From NCBI RefSeq assembly GCF_000298235.1, contig NZ_BAHE01000024.1, forward strand, positions 1 to 64,000: a DNA stretch of 64,000 nt, read 5' to 3'. The notes beneath the pieces were generated by a model. That model was not told the origin of the DNA and did not search any database. It was given only the letters and a program-made list of their open reading frames with translations. The translations under genes and the position numbers were made by a program. The DNA comes from Gordonia namibiensis NBRC 108229. Lineage in GTDB: Bacteria > Actinomycetota > Actinomycetes > Mycobacteriales > Mycobacteriaceae. How positions within the stretch are numbered: the stretch's first letter is position 1; each line of letters begins with the position of its first letter. Of the stretch, positions 48,121 to 56,681 are shown in pieces.

Positions 48121-48780
48121 GTGACACGCACGCGGAGTTCGGACCAGCGCGATGCGCAGACGCGTGCGGACAAGAAGAACCAGACGCGCCAGGCGCTCCT
48201 CGACGCCACGAGGTCCCTCGTCGGCGACCGCAGCTTCGGCAGCATCAGCCTGCGCGAGGTGGCCCGCGGTGCGGGCATCGTGCCCACGGCCTTCTACCGG
48301 CACTTCGCCTCGATGGAGGATCTCGGGGTCACCGTCGTCGAGGACTCGATGCGGGTCCTGCGTCGAGCTCTGCGTGAAGGGCGGCGTGATCTCGCCGCAC
48401 GTCAGGCGATGCCGACCGCGAAGAACTCACTCGACATCCTCTTGCGTCACGTTCGCGAGAACGAATCGCAGTTCCGCTTCCTGATCCGCGAGCAGCACGG
48501 CGGTATCGCGGAGATCCGCCGCGCCATCGACACCGAACTCCGGCTCTTCGCCAAGGAACTGACGATCGACCTCGCCCGGATCCCCGACCTCGCCCCGTGG
48601 CAGCCGGAAGACCTCGAGATCGCCGCCGAACTCATCGTCACGATCATGCTGACCGCCGTGGCCGATCTGCTCGACGGCGAGTACCGCGGACGCGGCGCCG
48701 AGAAGCAGATCGTCGAGCGCACCGAACGCCAATTGGTGATGGTGTTCCTCGGAATGGGGCAGTGGCGACCGTCGGAGTGA
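48121..48780 (+). CDS. TetR-family regulator of the desaturase operon
   Basis: The 219-residue product has a TetR helix-turn-helix (LREVARGAGIVPTAFYRHFA) and a long helical effector domain (ENESQFRFLIREQHGGIAEI). It resembles regulators of fatty-acid desaturation (DesT and the mycobacterial regulator beside desA3) in sequence character and in its position, divergent from the desaturase operon. It starts with GTG. An acyl-CoA effector is likely by analogy. Confidence 0.9.
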   Translation: MTRTRSSDQRDAQTRADKKNQTRQALLDATRSLVGDRSFGSISLREVARGAGIVPTAFYRHFASMEDLGVTVVEDSMRVLRRALREGRRDLAARQAMPTAKNSLDILLRHVRENESQFRFLIREQHGGIAEIRRAIDTELRLFAKELTIDLARIPDLAPWQPEDLEIAAELIVTIMLTAVADLLDGEYRGRGAEKQIVERTERQLVMVFLGMGQWRPSE

Positions 48781-49120
48781 AGCCCACCGCCGGTGGGCAT
48801 GACCTGACCGGACCCCTCCGAAGAGTGGGGCGCTGTTTCGGTATTCGGGACCTGCTGGCGGACTTCGTCGGTGGCGGGTGTGGTCAGTCGACGGGCTCCC
48901 GTCCCCGAACGCGCCTCTGACCTGCGAAGACGCTGCCTCTACAGAACCGGGCGGACCGTTGTCCACTTGGCGTCACGCAGATTTCAATTGTGGCCTCGCG
49001 TCCAACCGGTGTCCGACACTTGGACTCGACATGTGTGTCGCAGCGCGGGTCTTCGGTCCCAGCTGCCGGTCACGCCTGCCGCTCCACCCCCGACGCTCTA
49101 CGACGAAAGGTGCCCTCGCG
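48781..49120. other. Leader region of the ssuD operon (340 bp) without a clear gene
   Basis: A GCCCACC-GCC-GGTGGGC hairpin at 48782-48798 probably terminates the TetR gene. The rest is the ssuD 5' region. In the ssuD frame there is an ATG at 49031 giving a Cys-containing 30-residue extension (MCVAARVFGPSCRSRLP...) before the family N-terminus. No stop separates it from ssuD, so it is either a longer N-terminus or noncoding leader. No promoter could be fixed. Confidence 0.5.
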
Positions 49121-50299
49121 GTGTCTCTGCATTTCCACTGGTTCCTGCCCACCTACGGTGACTCCCGCAATCTGATCGCGGGCGGGCACGGCAGCCAGAT
49201 GAACGGGGACCGGCCGGCCGACCTTCGTTACCTCAAGCAGCTCGCGGGCGCAGCCGAGGTCAACGGCTTCGAAGCCGTCCTGACCCCGGCCGGACTCTGG
49301 TGTGAGGACGCGTGGCTGACCACCGCGGCACTCATCGACTCGACCGAGAGCCTCAAGTTCCTGATCGCCTTCCGTCCCGGCCTCATCTCGCCGCTGCTCG
49401 CAGCGCAGATGTCGGCGACCTTCCAGTGGCATTCCGAGGGCCGCCTGCTGATCAACGTCGTCACCGGCGGCGAGTCGAGCGAACAGCGTGCCTTCGGCGA
49501 CTTCCTGGCCAAGAACGCCCGCTACGAGCGCTGCGGCGAATACCTGGAGATCATCCGCCGCCTGTGGACCCAGGACGAGCCCGTCGACTTCGTCGGCAAG
49601 CACCTGCGCGTGGAGAACGCCCTCCTCGGCCGCCGCCCCACCCCGACCCCGCCGGTCTTCTTCGGTGGGTCGTCGCCTGCCGCGGGTGACGTGGCCGCCA
49701 AGTACGCCGACACCTACCTCACCTGGGGGGAGCGTCCCGAGGCCGTCGCCCAGAAGATCGCCTGGATCAACGGACTCGCCGCAGCCCAGGGCCGGACCCT
49801 CGACCACGGCATCCGGTTCCACGTGATCGCCCGCGAAACCTCTGAGCAGGCCTGGGCCGAGGCCGAACGTCTCCTCAACAACCTCGATCCCGAACAGGTC
49901 GCCGCCGCGCAGCGGAACCTCGCCCAGTCGGAGTCCGAGGGCCAGCGCCGCATGTCCGAATTGCACGGCCGCGGAGCCGCATTCGAGGTTTCGCCCGACC
50001 CGCGCTCGCTGGAGATCCACCCGGGCGTCTGGTCCGGCGTCGGTCTGGTGCGCGGCGGTGCCGGCACCGCACTCGTCGGCTCCTACGACGAGGTCGCGGA
50101 GCTCATCGGTGAGTACGCAGCCCTCGGTCTCGACCACTTCATCCTGTCCGGTTACCCGCACCTCGAGGAGGCCTACCACTTCGGTGAGGGTGTCCGACCG
50201 GCTCTCGCCCGCCGCGGCCTGCTCGACGCGGCCGATGCGCGTCCGAGCGAAGAGGTTCGCACCGCGTTCCTGCCCCGGCTCCAGGCCGCCTCGTCGTGA
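49121..50299 (+). CDS. ssuD: FMNH2-dependent alkanesulfonate monooxygenase
   Basis: The 392-residue product is an SsuD, which splits alkanesulfonates into aldehyde and sulfite using reduced FMN and O2. It matches E. coli SsuD blocks: SLHFHWFLPTYGDSR at the N-terminus, CEDAWL with the conserved active-site Cys, GRLLINVVTGGE, YLTWGERPE, SELHGRGAAFEVSP and WSGVGLVRGGAGTALVG. I chose the GTG at 49121, where family similarity starts. sfnG follows after 58 bp with a strong GGAGG site. No ssuE-type flavin reductase or ssuABC transporter is adjacent, so both must be supplied from elsewhere. Confidence 0.93.
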   Translation: MSLHFHWFLPTYGDSRNLIAGGHGSQMNGDRPADLRYLKQLAGAAEVNGFEAVLTPAGLWCEDAWLTTAALIDSTESLKFLIAFRPGLISPLLAAQMSATFQWHSEGRLLINVVTGGESSEQRAFGDFLAKNARYERCGEYLEIIRRLWTQDEPVDFVGKHLRVENALLGRRPTPTPPVFFGGSSPAAGDVAAKYADTYLTWGERPEAVAQKIAWINGLAAAQGRTLDHGIRFHVIARETSEQAWAEAERLLNNLDPEQVAAAQRNLAQSESEGQRRMSELHGRGAAFEVSPDPRSLEIHPGVWSGVGLVRGGAGTALVGSYDEVAELIGEYAALGLDHFILSGYPHLEEAYHFGEGVRPALARRGLLDAADARPSEEVRTAFLPRLQAASS

Positions 50300-50357
50300 T
50301 CGCACCGTCCTGACCGATCCAATCTCCACCTGAGAACCCACCTCCGGAGGTAACACC

Positions 50358-51470
50358 ATGTCCACCGACTCCATCGCGGACGAGATCAAGTTCGCCTACT
50401 GGGTGCCCAACGTCAGCGGCGGCCTGGTCACCAGCACCATCGAGCAGCGCACCGACTGGGGCTACGACTACAACATCAAGCTCGCCCAGACCGCCGAGAA
50501 CAACGGCTTCGAGTACGCGCTCTCGCAGGTCCGTTACGAAGCCAGCTACGGCGCCGAATACCAGCACGAGTCGACGAGTTTCAGCCTGGCACTGCTCCTC
50601 GCGACGCAGCGGCTGAAGGTCATCGCCGCGGTGCACCCCGGCCTGTGGCACCCGGCGGTCCTCGCCAAGCTCGGCGCCACCGCCGACCACCTGTCCAAGG
50701 GTCGTTTCGCCATCAACGTGGTCAGCGGCTGGTTCAAGGACGAGTTCACCCACCTCGGTGAGCCCTGGCTCGAGCACGACGAGCGCTACCGCCGCAGCGG
50801 CGAGTTCCTCGAGGTCATTCGCAAGATCTGGACCGAGGACAACGTCGACTACCGTGGCGACTTCTACCGCATCCACGACTTCACCCTGAAGCCGAAGCCG
50901 CTCAACACCCCCGAGCGTCCGAACCCGGAGCTCTTCCAGGGCGGCAACTCGACCGCGGCGCGCAACAACGGCGGCCGCTTCGCCGACTGGTACTTCTCCA
51001 ACGGCAAGGACTTCGACGGCGTGACCGAGCAGATCGACGATCTGCGTGCTGTCGCCCAGGCGCACAACCGTTCGGTGAAGTTCGGCCTGAACGGCTTCAT
51101 CATCGCCCGTGACACCGAGAAGGAAGCCCGCGACACCCTGCGCGAGATCGTCGAGAAGGCGAATCGTCCTGCGGTGGAAGGATTCCGAGATGCCGTGCAG
51201 CAGGCCGGCAATTCGACCGGTGACAAGAAGGGCATGTGGGCGGACTCGAAGTTCGAGGATCTCGTCCAGTACAACGACGGCTTCAAGACGCAGCTGATCG
51301 GCACGCCGGAGCAGATCGCCGAGCGCATCGTGGCCTACAAGCGCCTCGGCGTCGACCTCATCCTCGGTGGCTTCCTGCACTTCCAGGAGGAGATCGAGTA
51401 CTTCGGCGAGAAGGTGCTCCCGCTCGTGCGCGAACTCGAGGCATCGCAGACACCCGCAGCAGTGCTGTGA
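50358..51470 (+). CDS. sfnG: Dimethyl sulfone monooxygenase
   Basis: The 370-residue product matches the SfnG family, FMNH2-dependent enzymes that convert dimethyl sulfone to methanesulfinate and formaldehyde. Hallmark blocks are FAYWVPNVSGGLVTSTIEQR, ALSQVRYEASYGAEYQHES and AAVHPGLWHPAVLAK. It has one internal Met (KKGMWAD) and no Cys, which fits synthesis under sulfur starvation. GGAGG lies eight bases before the ATG. Its stop overlaps the GTG of the next gene. With SsuD it makes a pathway from dimethyl sulfone through methanesulfonate to sulfite plausible. Confidence 0.95.
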   Translation: MSTDSIADEIKFAYWVPNVSGGLVTSTIEQRTDWGYDYNIKLAQTAENNGFEYALSQVRYEASYGAEYQHESTSFSLALLLATQRLKVIAAVHPGLWHPAVLAKLGATADHLSKGRFAINVVSGWFKDEFTHLGEPWLEHDERYRRSGEFLEVIRKIWTEDNVDYRGDFYRIHDFTLKPKPLNTPERPNPELFQGGNSTAARNNGGRFADWYFSNGKDFDGVTEQIDDLRAVAQAHNRSVKFGLNGFIIARDTEKEARDTLREIVEKANRPAVEGFRDAVQQAGNSTGDKKGMWADSKFEDLVQYNDGFKTQLIGTPEQIAERIVAYKRLGVDLILGGFLHFQEEIEYFGEKVLPLVRELEASQTPAAVL

Positions 51471-52711
51471 CCGCTGTCAGTCAGGTCCGACCCGATTCGG
51501 CGAGCCGGATCGGGTCGACCGCCGAAGCCCTGTCCGTGGCACGGGAGCTGGCCGCGGCGTTCGCGACCGGTGCCGCCGAGCGCGACCGCGATCGGCGGTT
51601 GCCGCACGCGGAGATCGACCGCCTCTCGGAGTCGGGACTTCTCGCTCTGACCGTGCCCGCACGGTTCGGTGGACTCGACGTCGCGCCGAGCGTGCTCGCC
51701 GAGGTCGTCTCGATCCTCGCCGCCGCCGACCCGAGCATCGCGCAGATCCCGCACAGCCACTTCGTCTACCTCAACCTGGTACGGCTCTCCGCGGGAGAAG
51801 CGTTGGCCGAACGCATCTTCACCGACGTCTTGGCCGGCGGCCGGGTGGCCAACGCCCAGTCGGAGCGCGGCGGCAAGACCATCGCCGACATCTCGACCCG
51901 GTTGACCCCGGTCGACGGCGACGCCGGCCGGTTCGTCCTGGACGGTGAGAAGTTCTACTGCACGGGTTCGCTGTTCGCGCACACTCTTGCCGTCCTGGCG
52001 AAGCTCGAAGCGCCTGCCGGCGACCTCGCACCCGGCGAGTACGTGGCGTTCATCCCGGCGGACTCGGCGGGCGTCGAGATCGTCGACGACTGGGATGCCG
52101 TGGGGCAGCGGACGACCGGCTCGGGAACCGTCCGGTTCTCCGGTGTCGAGGTGACCGCAAACGACCTCGTGGCCCGGGCATCGGCGACGTCGGCACCCAC
52201 CGCCTACGGTGCTTACGCACAGTTGCTGCACGTTGCGATCGACGTCGGCATCGCCCGCGGCGCGCTGACCGAGGCAGTCGAGTTCGTGCGCACCAAGGCC
52301 CGTCCGTGGTTCGAGGCGGGCGTCGACCGTGCCGTCGACGATCCGCTGGTGGTCCAGCGCTTCGGCGAACTCGAGGTCGACGTCGCGACCGCCGAGGCGA
52401 TGCTCGCCGCGGCCGGTCGCAGGGTCGACGAGGCCGTGGCCGGTTCCGCCGGTTCGCCTCGGGAGCTCGTCGCCGAGGCGTCGATCGCGGTGGCGCGTGC
52501 CAAGGCCGTGGCCGACCGGGTCGCGACGCCGGTGGCGTCGGCACTGTTCGAGGTGAGCGGAACCCGCAGCGCCGCAGCCGGAACCAGGCTCGACCGCTAT
52601 TGGCGCGATGCGCGGACCCACACACTGCACGATCCGGTTCGATGGAAGTACCAGCACATCGGTCGCTGGCTTCTCCGCGGAGAGGACCCGCCGCTGCACG
52701 GCGTGATCTGA
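51467..52711 (+). CDS. sfnB: SfnB-family (DszC-like) flavin monooxygenase/dehydrogenase
   Basis: The 414-residue product is an acyl-CoA-dehydrogenase-fold flavoprotein of the SfnB/DszC group linked to sulfur acquisition. Recognisable blocks are VPARFGGLDVAPSVLAEVVS, ADPSIAQIPHSHFVYLN, SERGGKTIADI, DGEKFYCTGSLFAHT and the C-terminal RDARTHTLHDPVRWKYQHIG. It lacks the acyl-CoA dehydrogenase catalytic Glu context, as in DszC-type monooxygenases. GTGA overlap with sfnG shows translational coupling. It has one internal Met and one Cys in 414 residues. The substrate (a sulfide or sulfoxide) is not known. Confidence 0.88.
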   Translation: MTAVSQVRPDSASRIGSTAEALSVARELAAAFATGAAERDRDRRLPHAEIDRLSESGLLALTVPARFGGLDVAPSVLAEVVSILAAADPSIAQIPHSHFVYLNLVRLSAGEALAERIFTDVLAGGRVANAQSERGGKTIADISTRLTPVDGDAGRFVLDGEKFYCTGSLFAHTLAVLAKLEAPAGDLAPGEYVAFIPADSAGVEIVDDWDAVGQRTTGSGTVRFSGVEVTANDLVARASATSAPTAYGAYAQLLHVAIDVGIARGALTEAVEFVRTKARPWFEAGVDRAVDDPLVVQRFGELEVDVATAEAMLAAAGRRVDEAVAGSAGSPRELVAEASIAVARAKAVADRVATPVASALFEVSGTRSAAAGTRLDRYWRDARTHTLHDPVRWKYQHIGRWLLRGEDPPLHGVI

Positions 52712-52727
52712 ATCCTCTTGTATGCCA

Positions 52728-52774
52728 ATCGCGTTGCGTTCGATCCCGGCTCCCGGGGCCGAACGCAACGCGAT
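52728..52774. terminator. Bidirectional terminator between sfnB and the TerD gene
   Basis: A perfect 15 bp inverted repeat (ATCGCGTTGCGTTCG at 52728-52742 with 52760-52774) with a 17-nt loop separates convergent genes. Confidence 0.85.
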
Positions 52775-52781
52775 GTGCGTC

Positions 52782-53990
52782 CTACAGGTACCTGCCCACG
52801 TGGGGCAGTGCCTTCTTCGGGGTCTTGGCGTTGAAGCCGTCGCCGATCGCGCGCAGCTTCCACTCGCCGCCCTCGCGGCTGATGACGGCCATCGCGACCG
52901 CAGTGAACGGCATGCCGCCCTTGAGGGTGTAGCGCGCCAGCTCGGCCGAGGTCGTGTTGTCGACGAGCCGGCAGAAGGCGTTGTCGATCTCTTCGAAGGT
53001 TTGCCCGCGATACGACGTCACGATGAACATCAGGGCGTCGATGTGCGCCGGAACCGATTGCAGCGCAACGTTGATGACCTCGTCGTCGCCTTCACCCTCG
53101 CCGGTGAGGTTGTCGCCGGAGTGCATGATCGACCGGTCGTCGCTCGTGAGGTGGCCGTAGTAGACCGTCTCGACGCACCGGCCCCCGGAGAACATCAGCA
53201 CCGACGCGTCGAGGTCGATGGCGCTCGACCGTCCGAACCGGCGGGTCACCGGGTCCCAGCCGAGGCCCATCCGGATGTTGGTGAGGCGGACCCCGCCCTC
53301 CTTGCGGAGCGTGACCTTCTGACCCTTGGTCAGACTGACCGGGCGGTCCTTGCTCAGGCTGATCTCCGGTGCCCGGGGCGGAGCCGGCGGCGGTGTGGGT
53401 GCCGGCGGGGGAGTCGGAGCGGGCGGGGCCGGCGGGGGAGTGACCGGCGGTGCGTATGTCGGCGCGGCCTGGACAGGCGCGGGAGTGGGCTCGTCGTCGA
53501 CGCTGACACCGTGATCGCGGACGAGGTCGGCGAAGCCGCCGGCATAACCCTGCCCGACGGCGCGCACCTTCCAGTCCAGATTGCGGCGGTAGATCTCGAG
53601 GGCGATGACGACCGACTCGGAGGTGAGGCCGGTGACGGTGTAGTCGTAGAGTTCGCGGCCCCCGGCATCGGTGACGCGCGCGACCGGCGGCGCGAACCGG
53701 CCGAAGGTCGAGCTCGGGTCGTCGAGTGTGATGACGGCCCGGACGGAGTCGATGTCCGCCGGGATCTGGTTGGTTGAGATGTGCAAGCGCGCAGGGCCGT
53801 TGGGTGACTGCTGCAGCGAGACACCGGGGCCGGTGGGCTGGTTGTAGAACACGAAGTCGTTGTCACTGCGGACGACGCCGCGGTCGGTCACCAGCAGAGC
53901 CGACACGTCCGCGGCGGTCGAGAGGTCGACGGTGACGACGATCTGGGAGGTCGACAGCGGGCCGTTCTGGCCTTTGGTCAGCGAGGGCAT
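52782..53990 (-). CDS. Double TerD-domain stress protein
   Basis: The 402-residue product has two TerD (tellurite-resistance/stress) domains joined by a Pro/Ala-rich linker of about 45 residues. The N-terminal domain (about 1-175) is incomplete-looking, with ALEIYRRNLDWKVRAVGQGY at its end. The C-terminal domain (about 215-402) is classical, with LTNIRMGLGWDP, IDLDASVLMFSG and EWKLRAIGDGFN. The linker begins TPAPVQAAPTYAPP. I chose the ATG at 53990 because MPSLTKGQN is the family start. TerD proteins bind calcium and act in envelope-linked stress responses. No other ter genes are adjacent. Confidence 0.9.
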   Translation of the reverse strand: MPSLTKGQNGPLSTSQIVVTVDLSTAADVSALLVTDRGVVRSDNDFVFYNQPTGPGVSLQQSPNGPARLHISTNQIPADIDSVRAVITLDDPSSTFGRFAPPVARVTDAGGRELYDYTVTGLTSESVVIALEIYRRNLDWKVRAVGQGYAGGFADLVRDHGVSVDDEPTPAPVQAAPTYAPPVTPPPAPPAPTPPPAPTPPPAPPRAPEISLSKDRPVSLTKGQKVTLRKEGGVRLTNIRMGLGWDPVTRRFGRSSAIDLDASVLMFSGGRCVETVYYGHLTSDDRSIMHSGDNLTGEGEGDDEVINVALQSVPAHIDALMFIVTSYRGQTFEEIDNAFCRLVDNTTSAELARYTLKGGMPFTAVAMAVISREGGEWKLRAIGDGFNAKTPKKALPHVGRYL

Positions 53991-54103
53991 GGTGCTCAGG
54001 GTAGTCACCGGCTCAGACGGCCTCCGAACGTGATCATCCGGGCGACAGATGCGGTCGACCAGGCGACAGAGAAGTGTCAGTCGGGCAGCTTATGCTGCTC
54101 GTC

Positions 54104-55660
54104 ATGACAGGAAGCCGGGTCGGCACGCAGTTCGGGCCATATCGTCTCGACGCGTTGCTCGGCCGGGGCGGCATGGGTGAGGTCTATCGCGCCTACGACA
54201 CCACCAAGGAACGCACCGTCGCGGTGAAACTGCTCAACCCGGGTCTCGCCGACGACGCCATGTACCAGGAGCGGTTCCGCCGGGAGTCGCATGCCGCCGC
54301 GCGTCTCGGCGAACCGCACGTCATCCCCATTCATGACTGGGGCGAGATCGACGGCGTGCTCTTCATCGACATGCGCCTGGTCAACGGCGAAGACCTCCGG
54401 GCATTGCTCGCCCGCGAGACGAGACTGGAACCGGCGCGTGCGGTCTCGGTCGTCGAGCAGGTGGCGGCTGCGCTCGACGCCGCGCACGCCGACGGACTGA
54501 CACACCGGGACATCAAGCCGGAGAACATCCTCGTCGACGCCAACGACTTCGCCTATCTCGTCGACTTCGGAATCGCCTATGGCGCCGACGACACCCATCT
54601 CACCCAGACCGGTACCGCTGTCGGCTCGATCGCGTACATGGCGCCCGAGTTGTTCGACGCGGCATCACCGGGACCCGGGACCGACATCTACGGGCTCACC
54701 TGTGTGCTGTTCGAATGCCTCACCGGCCAGGTGCCCCATCCGGCGAAGACCGTGAGTGCCGCGATCAAGGCGGCGGTGCTGTCGCCTCCGCCCGCGCCCA
54801 GTTCGGTCAACGCCGAAGTCCCTCCGGCGATGGACGCGGTCATCCGCAAGGGCCTCGCCGCCGACCCGTCCGAGCGCTACCGGTCGGCGCGGGAACTGGC
54901 CGCGGCCGCCCGTGCAGCACTGACCGGTGTCTCGCTCGAGAAGGCGCCCGCTGACCCGGCGACCAGCATCATCAAGGCGCCCCACACCGTCATCGCTCCC
55001 GCCGACTCGGCCCACGAACCGACCCAGGTGCGCCAGACGACCGGTCCCGAGAACGCCCCCGGAACCCGGCAGATGTCCGGTCCGCAGACCTTCGGCGAGT
55101 CGCAGCAGATCGCGGCTCCGCCGTATTATTCAGGGCCCCAGCAGTATTCGGGACCCCAGCAGTATCCGTCCGCCTACGGGCCACCGCCCGGTTATCCGCC
55201 TTATCCGCAACCGGGGCGCCGGCGTTCGGCCGCCATACCGATCCTCCTCGGGCTGATCGCGATCGTCCTGGTGGGCATCGCTGTCGTCGTCGGCATCCTG
55301 CTCGCCGACTCGGGTGGCGGCAGTTCGGAGCAGGCCGCCGAGCCGACCACCCCGACCGTCACCGAGACGGTCGCCCCGCCGACCGTCGAGAACGCACCCC
55401 AGGGGCCCCGCGCTCCGGCGGCGCCGCCGCCGGGATCCGCGCCATGCGACGGGACGGTCGGAGTGGGGACGTCGGTGACCAGCTGCCCGTTCGCCTTCGC
55501 GGTCCGCGACGCATACTTCCGCGCGGGACAGGACCGGTCCCCGCGGGTGGTGACCGCGGCGAGTCCGGTCACCGGTCAGTCGTATGCGATGAGCTGCGTC
55601 CCCGAGGGTGCGATCGTCACGTGCCGCGGCGGGAACGACGCGGTGGTGCACATCTACTGA
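54104..55660 (+). CDS. Membrane Ser/Thr protein kinase (PknH/F-like)
   Basis: The 518-residue product is a eukaryotic-type Ser/Thr kinase. The catalytic domain (about residues 10-275) has the glycine loop LLGRGGMGEVYRAYD, ATP-binding Lys42, the catalytic THRDIKPENILVD (Asp136) and VDFGIAYGADD. A Pro/Gln/Tyr-rich juxtamembrane linker with GPQQYSGPQQYP repeats follows. One membrane segment (about 375-397, IPILLGLIAIVLVGIAVVVG) precedes an extracellular domain with cysteines (APCDGTVG, TSCPFAF). There are no PASTA repeats. I chose ATG 54104; ATG 54074 is in frame. The next gene overlaps its stop, linking it to the downstream hydrolases. Confidence 0.9.
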   Translation: MTGSRVGTQFGPYRLDALLGRGGMGEVYRAYDTTKERTVAVKLLNPGLADDAMYQERFRRESHAAARLGEPHVIPIHDWGEIDGVLFIDMRLVNGEDLRALLARETRLEPARAVSVVEQVAAALDAAHADGLTHRDIKPENILVDANDFAYLVDFGIAYGADDTHLTQTGTAVGSIAYMAPELFDAASPGPGTDIYGLTCVLFECLTGQVPHPAKTVSAAIKAAVLSPPPAPSSVNAEVPPAMDAVIRKGLAADPSERYRSARELAAAARAALTGVSLEKAPADPATSIIKAPHTVIAPADSAHEPTQVRQTTGPENAPGTRQMSGPQTFGESQQIAAPPYYSGPQQYSGPQQYPSAYGPPPGYPPYPQPGRRRSAAIPILLGLIAIVLVGIAVVVGILLADSGGGSSEQAAEPTTPTVTETVAPPTVENAPQGPRAPAAPPPGSAPCDGTVGVGTSVTSCPFAFAVRDAYFRAGQDRSPRVVTAASPVTGQSYAMSCVPEGAIVTCRGGNDAVVHIY

Positions 55661-56577
55661 TGACGACTCCACAGCGGATGAAGTCCGTGGCGATGGCCCT
55701 CGGTTGTGTCGTGGCCGTCGCCGCCGGGTGCACGACCCCCGCCGATCCGGCTCCGATCAGCCCTGTCACCGTGACCGTGACCTCCACACCGTCGGTGCCG
55801 CAGACACCGTCGACCTCCGTCGGGGCTCCCGGGGCGCCGTCGGGTTCTGCGTCGTACGGCGCGCTCGCCGCGAGCTTCCGGAAGGTCGCGTCGTCGACCG
55901 GGCTGACCGTCGGCATTGCGGTCGCGCCGGTAGGTGGCGATGCGGTCCCCGCGCTGACCCTGGGGGACATCACCCCTCGGGTTGCGTGGTCGACCATCAA
56001 GGTGCCGCTCGCGGTCGCCGCCGAACGTCAGAACGGGCCGATCCCCGCCGCCTCTGCAGCGATCATCAACTCCGACAACGGCTCCGCCGAGGCGCTGTGG
56101 TCCTCGCTGGGCGGCGGCCAGGCGGCAGCCGACGCGGTCACCGCTGTTCTGCGGGACGCTGGTGACACCACCACGGTCGTCCCCGCGACGCCACGCCGGC
56201 CGGGATACACGATCTTCGGGCAGACGGTCTGGGCACTGCCCGACGCCGCGACCTTCACCGCACACCTCCCATGCCTCGACGGTGCGCGGTCGGTGGTCGC
56301 CCTCATGGGGGAGGTTGCCGGAAACCAGCAATGGGGTGTCGAGGTCATGCAGGCGCCTCGGGCCACCGCCGTGAAGGGCGGCTGGGGCCCGGGGATGTCG
56401 GAGGGTTACCTCGTGCGACAGATCGGTCTGTTCACCTACCGCGACGGTCAGCGGACCGCGGTGGCGATGAGCGCGGTCGGCGGATCGATGACCGCGGGGA
56501 TCGCGGCACTGAATGCGGTGGCCGGCTGGCTCGACGCCAACATGACCCGGCTGCCGCGCGGCCGCTGCGCCGCCTGA
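55660..56577 (+). CDS. Beta-lactamase-fold serine hydrolase lipoprotein
   Basis: The 305-residue product is a lipoprotein (signal ending AVAAGC) with class A beta-lactamase/penicillin-binding motifs in order: SxxK as STIK (Ser111-Lys114), SDN (138-140) and KGG (239-241). A Pro/Ser/Thr-rich spacer follows the lipid anchor. The class A Glu of an ExxLN motif was not found, so activity as a true beta-lactamase is doubtful; a carboxypeptidase or esterase role is possible. Its ATG overlaps the kinase stop (TGATG). The next gene encodes a paralogue. Confidence 0.82.
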   Translation: MTTPQRMKSVAMALGCVVAVAAGCTTPADPAPISPVTVTVTSTPSVPQTPSTSVGAPGAPSGSASYGALAASFRKVASSTGLTVGIAVAPVGGDAVPALTLGDITPRVAWSTIKVPLAVAAERQNGPIPAASAAIINSDNGSAEALWSSLGGGQAAADAVTAVLRDAGDTTTVVPATPRRPGYTIFGQTVWALPDAATFTAHLPCLDGARSVVALMGEVAGNQQWGVEVMQAPRATAVKGGWGPGMSEGYLVRQIGLFTYRDGQRTAVAMSAVGGSMTAGIAALNAVAGWLDANMTRLPRGRCAA

Positions 56578-56681
56578 CGACGGTTCCCGGTCGCGACAAG
56601 GTCCCGATTGGGTATACGAGCTGGTCACCCGTCCAACGGTCGCAGTAGTCTTCTGTTTCTAAAGTGACTCAGGAGAATATT

